A stretch of DNA of 5,098 bases. Source: Clostridia bacterium. Lineage in GTDB: Bacteria; Bacillota_A; Clostridia; Oscillospirales; Acutalibacteraceae. Below the pieces are notes generated by a model. The model did not search any database. It saw only the letters and a list, made by a program, of their open reading frames with translations, and had not been told where the DNA came from. The translations under genes were made by a program, and so were the position numbers. Each line of letters begins with the position of its first letter. Position 1 is the first letter of the stretch. This document shows, in pieces, positions 1 through 5,098 of the stretch. The DNA lies in the NCBI GenBank assembly GCA_017549665.1, contig JAFYUD010000037.1:1-5098 (forward strand), written 5' to 3'.

Positions 1-326
1 ATGATGAATTAGGACTCAACAAGCAGGTAGGCTTTGATTATCTCACAGAAAACGCAACATACAACATCCTTGACTGCAGTGAAGATTCAATCACTGTCAA
101 GTCATACGAGGTTGGTGCTGACGAGCCTTTCAACAGCTTCACAATCACAAAGACTTCTGCTCAGGGCGGTCACAAGACTGAAACCGGCTATTTCCAGACA
201 ATGTGGAACAAGCTTGTAAGAAAAATCAGCTCAATCTACGCACTGTTCAACAACATCGGCGTTTACTCAGACCTTAAAGCAGACGGCTTTGATGTAAATC
301 TTTTCGATGTCATCACAGGTAAATAA
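1..326 (+). CDS. C-terminal fragment of a probable metallophosphoesterase (5' end outside window)
   Basis: The first complete codon is at base 3 and the frame stays open to TAA at 324-326, giving 107 visible residues; the start lies upstream of the window. The visible part reads like the tail of a calcineurin-like metallophosphoesterase: a short beta-rich stretch (residues about 8-50) with the pattern Y-N-I-L-D, then S-I-T-V-K-S-Y-E-V, then P-F-N-S-F-T-I-T-K. This resembles the strand pairs that follow the metal-binding core in secreted or cytosolic Firmicute phosphoesterases. It is followed by a Gln-Gly-Gly-His segment and an amphipathic helical tail (about residues 62-85, containing MWNKLVRKISSIYALF). 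None of the metal-ligand motifs (D-x-H, G-D, G-N-H-[ED], G-H-x-H) is in the window, so the family call is an inference from the C-terminal pattern only. Codon use is like the neighbouring genes. A terminator follows directly, so it is the last gene of its transcript. Confidence 0.45.
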   Translation, partial: DELGLNKQVGFDYLTENATYNILDCSEDSITVKSYEVGADEPFNSFTITKTSAQGGHKTETGYFQTMWNKLVRKISSIYALFNNIGVYSDLKADGFDVNLFDVITGK

Positions 327-332
327 AAATTT

Positions 333-358
333 ATCCCGGCTCTGTCCGGGATTTTTTT
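333..358 (+). terminator. Intrinsic terminator after the upstream gene
   Basis: A perfect 7-bp inverted repeat (ATCCCGG at 333-339, CCGGGAT at 346-352) encloses a 6-base loop and runs into seven T residues (352-358). It begins 6 bases after the TAA of the upstream gene. It separates that gene from the alpha-galactosidase operon, which must therefore have its own promoter in the following 80 bases or depend on read-through. Confidence 0.9.
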
Positions 359-377
359 ATGTCTTCTTATTTTTATA

Positions 378-406
378 TTGTAATTATAATTAATTTCTGT
401 TAATAT
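378..406 (+). promoter_or_regulatory. Candidate sigma-A promoter for the alpha-galactosidase operon
   Basis: TTGTAA (378-383) and TAATAT (401-406) are separated by exactly 17 bases; each matches four of six consensus positions. A competing perfect TATAAT lies at 385-390, but only a pyrimidine-rich stretch (362-367) sits where its -35 would be. It also lies inside a 10-base palindrome, AATTATAATT (382-391). The whole stretch is very A/T-rich, so chance matches are likely and the choice between the two is uncertain. Its position between a strong terminator and a strong ribosome binding site makes a promoter here probable. I see no obvious CcpA-type cre box and no long operator palindrome. Confidence 0.5.
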
Positions 407-424
407 GTAATTGAATATTATTCC

Positions 425-430
425 GGAGGG
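425..430 (+). promoter_or_regulatory. Strong ribosome binding site of the alpha-galactosidase
   Basis: GGAGGG lies just upstream of the ATG at 437, with 7 bases between the end of GGAGG (429) and the start codon. This near-ideal Shine-Dalgarno site fixes the start of the gene at 437. Confidence 0.85.
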
Positions 431-436
431 AAAACT

Positions 437-2614
437 ATGATTTCATTTATTCAGGACAAAAAAATACTGAAGCTTGACACAAAAAACACAAGCTACGTTA
501 TCGGCATATTTGATCAGGATTATCTGCTCAATCTTTACTACGGTGCAGCTATTCCCGATTGCAATCTCTGGGGAAACATGAAAAGAATCCACAATGCGTC
601 TTTCAGCCCCTCAAATCAGCACATTCCCAATGAAACATTTTCAACAGACGTTGCGCCTATGGAATACGGCTGCAACGGCAGCGGCGACTTCCGTATCTCA
701 GCACTTGCTGTAAAAAATCATCACGGAAACACTGTTACAGATGTCAGATATGTCAGCCACAAAATTTACAAGGGCAAGCCTGACATTTCTCCCCTTCCTC
801 ACACATATACAAACAACAATGATGAGGCAGACACTCTTGAGATTCTCACTGTTGACAAGGTTACAGGTGTGAATGCTGTTCTTTACTACACTGTTTTCCA
901 CGACCTTGATGTAATCACAAGAAGCGTTAAAATCATCAACAACGGCGGTGAAGCAGTTGACGTTGAAAGAGTTTTCAGTATGTGTGTTGACCTGCCCACA
1001 ATGGATTTTGATCTTATCACACTTTACGGCAGACACGCTAAGGAAAGAAGCCGTGAACAGCGCAGACTTGCACACGGCATTCAGGGTATTCAGTCAAAGC
1101 GAGGCGCATCAAGCCATACTCAGAATCCCTTTGCTGCTCTTCTCAGACACGGCGCAGATGAAGATCAGGGCGACGCATACGGCTTTAATCTCGTATACAG
1201 CGGCAACTTTGAATTCAGCGTAGAATGTGACTTCTCAGGCACATCACGTATCATAATGGGTATCAATCCCACTGATTTTTCATGGCATCTTGAAAGCGGT
1301 GAAAGCTTCCAGTCTCCCGAAGCTGTGCTTGTTTACACAGACAAGGGTCTCGGTGAAATGAGCCGTATTTTCCACAGATTCTATATCAGCAATCTCGTAA
1401 GAGGTAAATATAAGACTGAAAAGCGTCCTCTTCTTATCAACAGCTGGGAGGCTGCATATTTCGACTTTGATACAGACAAGCTTGTTGCCTTTGCCGAAAA
1501 TGCAAAAGAGCTCGGAATTGATATGCTCGTTATGGACGACGGCTGGTTCGGTAAGCGTAACGATGATACAAATTCACTTGGTGACTGGTATGTCAACGAA
1601 AAGAAACTCCCCGGCGGTCTGGGTGTGCTTGTAAACAAAGTCAATGCACTTGGCATGAAGTTCGGTATCTGGTATGAGCCTGAGATGATTTCTCCCGATT
1701 CTGACCTTTTCAGAGCACATCCCGACTGGTATGTTCATGTACCCGAAAGAGAATCTTCAATCGGCAGACATCAGTATGTTCTTGACGTATCAAGAGAAGA
1801 TGTACGGGATAACATCTGGAATCAGATGTACGAGGTTCTTTCAAAGAACAACATCGCATATCTCAAATGGGACTTCAACCGTAATATCTCAGAAGCCGGC
1901 TCAGCACTTCTTCCCGCTGACAAGTCAAAGGAATTCTTCCACCGTTTCATTTTAGGTACTTACGACCTTATGAACAGACTTGTCACAAACTTCCCTGACA
2001 TTCTCTTTGAAAACTGCTCAGGCGGCGGCGGTCGTTTCGATCCCGGTATGCTTTACTATTCACCTCAGATATGGACAAGTGACAACACTGACCCCATGGA
2101 AAGACTTTCTATCCAGTTCGGCACATCACTGTGCTATCCCGCATCAATGATGGGCGCTCATGTTTCAGACTGCAGAAGAACAGGCTACGAAACAAAGGGC
2201 AATGTTGCACTCTGGGGCACATTCGGTTATGAGCTTGACCCCACAAAGCTCACTGCTGACGAAAAAGAAATCGTAAAGCAGCAGGTAAAGGATTATCACA
2301 AGTATTACGATATCATCCACTACGGTGATCTTTACAGACTTACAGACCCCTATTTCGACAGCTACAAATGTGCATGGAGCTTTGTTTCTCCCGACAAATC
2401 AGAAGCACTCGTTACTTTTGTTGTCATCCGTGAGAAATTCTGCGACGTACGTTACCTGAAGCTCAAGGGACTTGACAGAACAAAGTTCTACAGAAACGAA
2501 GAAGACGGCGAGGTTTATTCCGGTGCATTGCTTATGAGTGCAGGTCTCAATATAACACAGAAAGTCAACCGTGACGGTGAAAGCTTTATGCTTCACTTCA
2601 CTCAGGTAGAATGA
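437..2614 (+). CDS. Alpha-galactosidase, glycoside hydrolase family 36
   Basis: This 725-aa enzyme hydrolyses terminal alpha-1,6-galactosyl residues from oligosaccharides such as melibiose, raffinose and stachyose, releasing galactose by the retaining mechanism. It has no signal peptide, so it should act in the cytoplasm on imported sugars. Length and layout match bacterial GH36 enzymes of about 730 aa: an N-terminal beta-sandwich (about 1-325, with the RGASSHTQNPF motif at 222-232), a (beta/alpha)8 barrel (about 326-640) and a C-terminal beta-sandwich. Barrel motifs seen are MDDGWFG (366-372), GDW (382-384), GIWYEPEM (410-417), KWDFNR (477-482), ENCSGGGGRFD (525-535) and WTSDNTD (546-552). 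By family comparison Asp479 is the nucleophile and Asp549 the acid/base; their 70-residue spacing equals that of the characterised Geobacillus AgaA pair (Asp478/Asp548). All expected catalytic residues are present. The stop codon overlaps the next gene's start (ATGA). Family assignment is firm; the exact substrate is inferred. Confidence 0.97.
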   Translation: MISFIQDKKILKLDTKNTSYVIGIFDQDYLLNLYYGAAIPDCNLWGNMKRIHNASFSPSNQHIPNETFSTDVAPMEYGCNGSGDFRISALAVKNHHGNTVTDVRYVSHKIYKGKPDISPLPHTYTNNNDEADTLEILTVDKVTGVNAVLYYTVFHDLDVITRSVKIINNGGEAVDVERVFSMCVDLPTMDFDLITLYGRHAKERSREQRRLAHGIQGIQSKRGASSHTQNPFAALLRHGADEDQGDAYGFNLVYSGNFEFSVECDFSGTSRIIMGINPTDFSWHLESGESFQSPEAVLVYTDKGLGEMSRIFHRFYISNLVRGKYKTEKRPLLINSWEAAYFDFDTDKLVAFAENAKELGIDMLVMDDGWFGKRNDDTNSLGDWYVNEKKLPGGLGVLVNKVNALGMKFGIWYEPEMISPDSDLFRAHPDWYVHVPERESSIGRHQYVLDVSREDVRDNIWNQMYEVLSKNNIAYLKWDFNRNISEAGSALLPADKSKEFFHRFILGTYDLMNRLVTNFPDILFENCSGGGGRFDPGMLYYSPQIWTSDNTDPMERLSIQFGTSLCYPASMMGAHVSDCRRTGYETKGNVALWGTFGYELDPTKLTADEKEIVKQQVKDYHKYYDIIHYGDLYRLTDPYFDSYKCAWSFVSPDKSEALVTFVVIREKFCDVRYLKLKGLDRTKFYRNEEDGEVYSGALLMSAGLNITQKVNRDGESFMLHFTQVE

Positions 2615-3318
2615 GTAAAAGCCCTAAAAACAGAATCGATTCTGTCGATGCTCTGCGAGGTCTTGCGATAGTGCTTATGCTGGTGCATCATTTTCTTTAC
2701 GATCTTGTAGCATTTCTTGATGCACCTGACTGGCTCTATACTAATCCTGTTCTTGATATTTTTCATTACATTTTTGCAGGGTTATTCATAACACTCTGCG
2801 GCGTATCCTCACGATTCTCACGAAGCAATCTTAAAAGAGGTCTTATAACTCTCGGTGTTGCATGCGGAATTTCGCTTGTAACGTATATCATTGATATGCC
2901 TATCCGTTTCGGAGTATTGCACCTTCTTGCCGTATGTATGCTGTTTTTCGCACTGACAGAAAAGCTGATAAACAGAATTCCAAGGTGGATCATGCTTGTG
3001 TTTTCAGTTGCAGGTGCAGCAATTTCCGCATGGTGCGTCAACAATATTGAAATACAGTCTGAACATCTGTGGATTTTAGGCTGGACATACAAAGGCTTTG
3101 AGAGCTTTGACTACTTCCCGATTCTGCCGTGGATATTTGTATTCCTTTTCGGCACATGGGCAGGTTACTATATAAAAGAGCAGAAATTCCCACGGCTGTT
3201 TTATACTGCAAAAATCCCCGTATTACCTGCAATCGGCAGACATTCACTCATAATATACATTGTACATCAGCCTGTACTTTTAGGTCTGACAATGCTTATA
3301 AAACTTATTGTAAAATAA
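2611..3318 (+). CDS. DUF1624 / HGSNAT_cat-family polytopic membrane protein (acyltransferase-like)
   Basis: This 235-aa integral membrane protein has about seven hydrophobic segments (near 14-36, 46-66, 76-95, 101-117, 126-143, 168-188 and 210-233). It opens with the family signature R-I-D-S-V-D-A-L-R-G followed by a hydrophobic helix ending in V-H-H (His26, His27). Other family-like motifs are IRFGVLHLLAV (98-108), DYFPILPWIFVFLFGTWAG (167-185) and GRHSLIIYIVHQP (209-221). The family is named for the catalytic region of human heparan-alpha-glucosaminide N-acetyltransferase, which moves acetyl groups from cytosolic acetyl-CoA to glucosamine across a membrane. Bacterial members are mostly uncharacterised, so transacylation of a sugar or envelope glycan is an inference. 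The length fits a single complete domain. Its ATG overlaps the alpha-galactosidase stop by 4 bases, and only a weak AGG (2604-2606) precedes it, so translation probably depends on coupling to the upstream gene. It ends at a strong hairpin terminator. Confidence 0.85.
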   Translation: MSKSPKNRIDSVDALRGLAIVLMLVHHFLYDLVAFLDAPDWLYTNPVLDIFHYIFAGLFITLCGVSSRFSRSNLKRGLITLGVACGISLVTYIIDMPIRFGVLHLLAVCMLFFALTEKLINRIPRWIMLVFSVAGAAISAWCVNNIEIQSEHLWILGWTYKGFESFDYFPILPWIFVFLFGTWAGYYIKEQKFPRLFYTAKIPVLPAIGRHSLIIYIVHQPVLLGLTMLIKLIVK

Positions 3319-3345
3319 AAAAATCCGTCCTCGGGACGGATTTTT
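3319..3345. terminator. Bidirectional intrinsic terminator shared by convergent operons
   Basis: TCCGTCC (3324-3330) and GGACGGA (3334-3340) form a 7-bp GC-rich stem with a 3-base loop. An A-run (3317-3323) and a T-run (3341-3345) flank it, can extend the stem, and supply a U-tail in either direction. On the plus strand it starts right after the TAA of the DUF1624 gene (3316-3318). On the minus strand it lies 12 bases past the stop of the lipoprotein gene (3357). Confidence 0.88.
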
Positions 3346-3356
3346 GTTATCTTCAA

Positions 3357-4181
3357 TTAAAGTCCTGTGAAAAGATTCAGAATTGAATTTGTAAGTGTAA
3401 GACCATTGAGAGATATGGGGGCAAGCACCTGAGGAATAAATGCTGACACAACAAAATTCATCTGTCTGAGACCTTCTGTATCAAAAATATCAATTGTCTT
3501 CAGCTGTCCTTCCTGAGTATAGATACGGATTTTGCCATATTCTGTTGCATACTCAGAAACAAGATATTCACTGCCGTTATTGGTAACAGTGAACTCTGAA
3601 TACTCACCGTTTTCGATATACTGTGAGAAGTCCATTGATGTATCAAAGTCCTTCATCATATTTTCCATTTCTGTAATATCTGTACTGCTGAAGCTGATAC
3701 CGTATGATGACATACTGCCGAGCATCTGATCAAGACTGTCAACTGCAGTCTCATCAAATACTGCGTAAGTATTTGTGGATGTATTAACGATATATGCTGT
3801 ACCGTCAAGATAAATCATACTCATCTTCATTCTTGCAGAGGAGATGTCCATTTTGGAATCATCGCCGTCACAGCTCATCTTTGCTTCCATTGACTCGCCG
3901 CCTGTAAGATTGATTGTACCTGCAAGATAAAACTGCTTTGACTCAAGAGTATCAACAATATGCTTGATAGAAGAGCCGTCAGGTGCAGTTGTTGTTTCGG
4001 GCACTGTTGTAGCTTCAGTAGTCATTTCAGTGGTTGTCTCGGGTACTGTTGTTTCAATATGAGAGGATTCCTCTTCCTGATTGATAACAGGCTCATTATT
4101 GTCTTCGGTCTTTTCTTTTCCACAGCCTGCAAATGCGAAAATCATTGCAACCGAAATAAAAACACAGATTAATTTTTTCAT
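3357..4181 (-). CDS. Predicted lipoprotein with Thr-rich linker and LolA/LppX-like beta-rich domain
   Basis: A 274-aa exported protein of unknown function. Residues 1-19 form a signal peptide: Lys-Lys, a hydrophobic core, then a lipobox-like Phe-Ala-Gly before Cys20, the predicted lipid-anchored residue; it should sit on the outer face of the membrane. A low-complexity acidic, Thr/Glu/Pro-rich linker follows (about 22-70) with TTVPETTT occurring twice, at 44-51 and 58-65. The rest (about 72-274) alternates hydrophobic and polar residues in beta-strand fashion: a F-Y-L-A-G-T-I strand, an M-rich stretch, then Y-L-D-G-T-A-Y-I-V-N and N-T-Y-A-V-F. This order is typical of lipoproteins with a LolA/LppX-like half-barrel, which often bind hydrophobic ligands; that fold call is tentative. 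A helical Met-rich insert lies near 151-185 and a hydrophobic tail at 244-274. The start is supported by GAGGTG 7 bases upstream. It lies 56 bases after the propeller-like gene. Confidence 0.85.
   Translation of the reverse strand: MKKLICVFISVAMIFAFAGCGKEKTEDNNEPVINQEEESSHIETTVPETTTEMTTEATTVPETTTAPDGSSIKHIVDTLESKQFYLAGTINLTGGESMEAKMSCDGDDSKMDISSARMKMSMIYLDGTAYIVNTSTNTYAVFDETAVDSLDQMLGSMSSYGISFSSTDITEMENMMKDFDTSMDFSQYIENGEYSEFTVTNNGSEYLVSEYATEYGKIRIYTQEGQLKTIDIFDTEGLRQMNFVVSAFIPQVLAPISLNGLTLTNSILNLFTGL
3987..4052 (-). repeat. Imperfect direct repeat coding for TTVPETTT in the lipoprotein linker
   Basis: Two 24-base units (4052-4029 and 4010-3987 on the minus strand), spaced 42 bases apart, both encode TTVPETTT. 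They differ at a few, mostly silent, positions. They sit in the Thr/Glu-rich spacer between the lipid anchor and the folded domain, a typical place for repeat expansion or contraction. The synonymous differences suggest the duplication is not very recent. Confidence 0.75.
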
Positions 4182-4188
4182 TTTATTT

Positions 4189-4194
4189 CACCTC
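4189..4194 (-). promoter_or_regulatory. Ribosome binding site of the lipoprotein gene
   Basis: Read on the minus strand, GAGGTG lies 7 bases upstream of the ATG at 4181-4179. It is the only good Shine-Dalgarno match in the gap, and it supports the start that gives an intact signal peptide and lipobox. Confidence 0.8.
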
Positions 4195-4201
4195 AAAGAT
4201 A

Positions 4202-4266
4202 TTTATACCATTGTAATATTAACTCAACCTTAACAAATTATATAATATTGGAAATATTTTCATGAA
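4202..4266 (-). promoter_or_regulatory. Possible internal promoter elements before the lipoprotein gene
   Basis: Two weak candidates are visible on the minus strand. One is a perfect TATAAT at 4242-4237, overlapping the stop codon of the upstream gene, with only TTCATG (4266-4261) at 18-base spacing as a -35. It would give a leader of about 50 bases. The other is an extended -10, TG-G-TATAAA (4210-4202), with no properly spaced -35; its start site would fall almost on the ribosome binding site. The DNA is very A/T-rich, so both may be chance. No terminator-like hairpin separates the two genes, so co-transcription is also possible. Confidence 0.3.
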
Positions 4267-5098
4267 TCTGTCTGAAATTAGTACCTGAGTCAGAAGCAAA
4301 CAACTCAAATTTACCTGTATGTGAGCTGTAATTTCTGACATAGAATGTTGCAGTCTGATTACAGACGCATCCGTATACATTTTCATTTTCAAATGCTGCA
4401 TTGTTATCTCTGCGCACGGAGTAAAGCCTGCCGTCTGTCATGACAAACAGAAGAATATCATCCTGCGTGATATACATTTTATCCACACCGCTTGCCAGAA
4501 GCAACGGAGCATTTTTCTTTACAACATAAAGCGTCTGTGTTGCATCAGTATAATAAACATATTTTCCGTTACTGTCACTGAGCATATCAGCCGCACCCGA
4601 TGCTACAGTTTCAATTCTGCCTTTTTCATAACGGATTATTTTACCGTCTGTTGCAAGATAAACTATATTCTGAGTGCCTGTCTGAATAAAACGGGTGACA
4701 TTTCCCGCAACATCAGTCCTGTTGAAATTCTTATCGATATAAAACAATGAACAGCTTCCGTTTTCATCTGCTGCAGAATAGAAGATATCTGTAAGAGATG
4801 AAACAACAACGGTAAGAGAGCCTGAATCAACAGCAACCTGCACACCTGAAAAAACAGGTGCAGCCTTGTGAGGAATAAGTCTGACACGGCTCTTTCCGTT
4901 CTGAGAAATATATGTATAGCTTCCGTCGTTGAAAACTATACTCTTCATGTCAGATGTGATGTAGAATTTATCTGCAGAAACACCTGAGCATATCTTGGAC
5001 GTAACATTCCCGTTTTTATCAAGCACATAAAGTGAATTATCACTCTTGAGCGCAAAAATAAATTCTCCGTCATCTGAAACAGCCAGAGGCGTATACGA
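4238..5098 (-). CDS. Beta-propeller-like repeat protein, N-terminus outside window
   Basis: The frame is open from the window edge (5098) to TAA at 4240-4238, giving 286 visible residues; the true start lies beyond 5098. A GTG at 5026 is in frame, but the frame continues upstream with the same repeat pattern, so it is read here as an internal valine. The protein is built of short beta-strand pairs with D-G, N-G or D-N turns, recurring roughly every 35-45 residues: SDDGEFIF then SLYVLDKNGNV, SIVFNDGSYTYISQNG, SLFYIDKN, IVYLATDGKIIRYEKG, KYVYYTDATQTLYVVKK, ILLFVMTDGRLYSVRRDN. This is the texture of WD40-like/TolB-like or DUF5050-type propellers. I cannot name the exact family. No catalytic motif is evident, and a signal peptide or membrane anchor, if any, would be in the missing part. 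It ends with an acidic/polar tail 56 bases before the lipoprotein gene and is probably in one operon with it. Confidence 0.75.
   Translation of the reverse strand, partial: SYTPLAVSDDGEFIFALKSDNSLYVLDKNGNVTSKICSGVSADKFYITSDMKSIVFNDGSYTYISQNGKSRVRLIPHKAAPVFSGVQVAVDSGSLTVVVSSLTDIFYSAADENGSCSLFYIDKNFNRTDVAGNVTRFIQTGTQNIVYLATDGKIIRYEKGRIETVASGAADMLSDSNGKYVYYTDATQTLYVVKKNAPLLLASGVDKMYITQDDILLFVMTDGRLYSVRRDNNAAFENENVYGCVCNQTATFYVRNYSSHTGKFELFASDSGTNFRQIHENISNII

Noticed and set aside
34..219. A 61-codon plus-strand frame beginning with ATT at 34
   Set aside because: It overlaps, in another frame, the open reading frame that runs from the window edge to 326, and its Ser/Thr/Leu-rich product resembles no protein I recognise.
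353..436. CcpA-type catabolite (cre) operator upstream of the alpha-galactosidase
   Set aside because: I looked for the WTGNAANCGNWNNCW pattern and found no convincing match; the region is simply A/T-rich.
698..1075. A 125-codon open frame on the minus strand inside the alpha-galactosidase gene
   Set aside because: It lies wholly antisense to a strongly supported gene, has a Cys/Val-rich composition typical of a shadow frame, and has no good ribosome binding site or family pattern.
948..1223. A 91-codon plus-strand frame inside the alpha-galactosidase gene
   Set aside because: It is an out-of-frame reading of the GH36 coding sequence with no recognisable domain.
3960..4172. A 70-codon Cys/Phe-rich plus-strand frame antisense to the lipoprotein start
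   Set aside because: It is the complement of the signal peptide and Thr/Glu-rich linker codons; its Cys/Phe richness follows from that low-complexity DNA.
4838..4863. Hairpin CACCTG-A6-CAGGTG inside the propeller-like gene, extendable by CTG/CAG across a 2-base bulge, as a possible terminator or regulatory structure
   Set aside because: It lies within an intact coding frame and has no U-run on either side of the stem, so it is probably a chance result of codons.
5024..5026. GTG at 5026 (minus strand) as the start of the propeller-like gene
   Set aside because: The frame remains open for 24 more codons to the window edge and encodes the same repeat texture (SDDGEFIF, then SLY), so the start is almost certainly further upstream.

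Overview
The window looks like a chromosomal piece of a low-to-moderate GC Firmicute, most likely a gut Clostridia of the Ruminococcus/Oscillospiraceae type. This rests on A/T-rich intergenic DNA, strong GGAGG-type ribosome binding sites, short U-tailed intrinsic terminators, a Gram-positive-style lipoprotein with a Thr/Glu/Pro-rich linker, and a cytoplasmic GH36 alpha-galactosidase. The genus is an inference from style, not from a marker gene. I see no mobile element, CRISPR array, tRNA or rRNA.

Layout, plus strand: (1) bases 1-326 are the 3' end of a gene, probably the C-terminal part of a calcineurin-like metallophosphoesterase, closed by a clean terminator (333-358). (2) A short A/T-rich region (359-436) carries candidate promoter elements and a strong ribosome binding site. 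(3) A complete 725-aa GH36 alpha-galactosidase (437-2614) is followed, with a 4-base ATGA overlap, by (4) a 235-aa polytopic membrane protein of the DUF1624/HGSNAT_cat acyltransferase-like family (2611-3318). These two form a translationally coupled pair. A hairpin at 3319-3345 ends the operon and also serves the converging gene.

Layout, minus strand: (5) a 274-aa predicted lipoprotein (4181-3357) with a threonine-rich linker and a beta-rich, LolA/LppX-like domain of unknown function. It lies 56 bases downstream of (6) a 5'-truncated gene (from beyond 5098 to 4238) whose product is made of repeated short beta-strand units with DG/NG turns, like a beta-propeller. The two probably form a second operon, though an internal promoter is possible.

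Functionally, the plus-strand pair suggests intracellular hydrolysis of imported alpha-galactosides next to a membrane protein that may acylate a sugar or an envelope glycan. The minus-strand pair looks like envelope or sensing proteins of unknown role. Nothing here proves a new system. The least ordinary points are the coupling of an alpha-galactosidase to a DUF1624 protein and the pairing of the unknown lipoprotein with the propeller-like protein.
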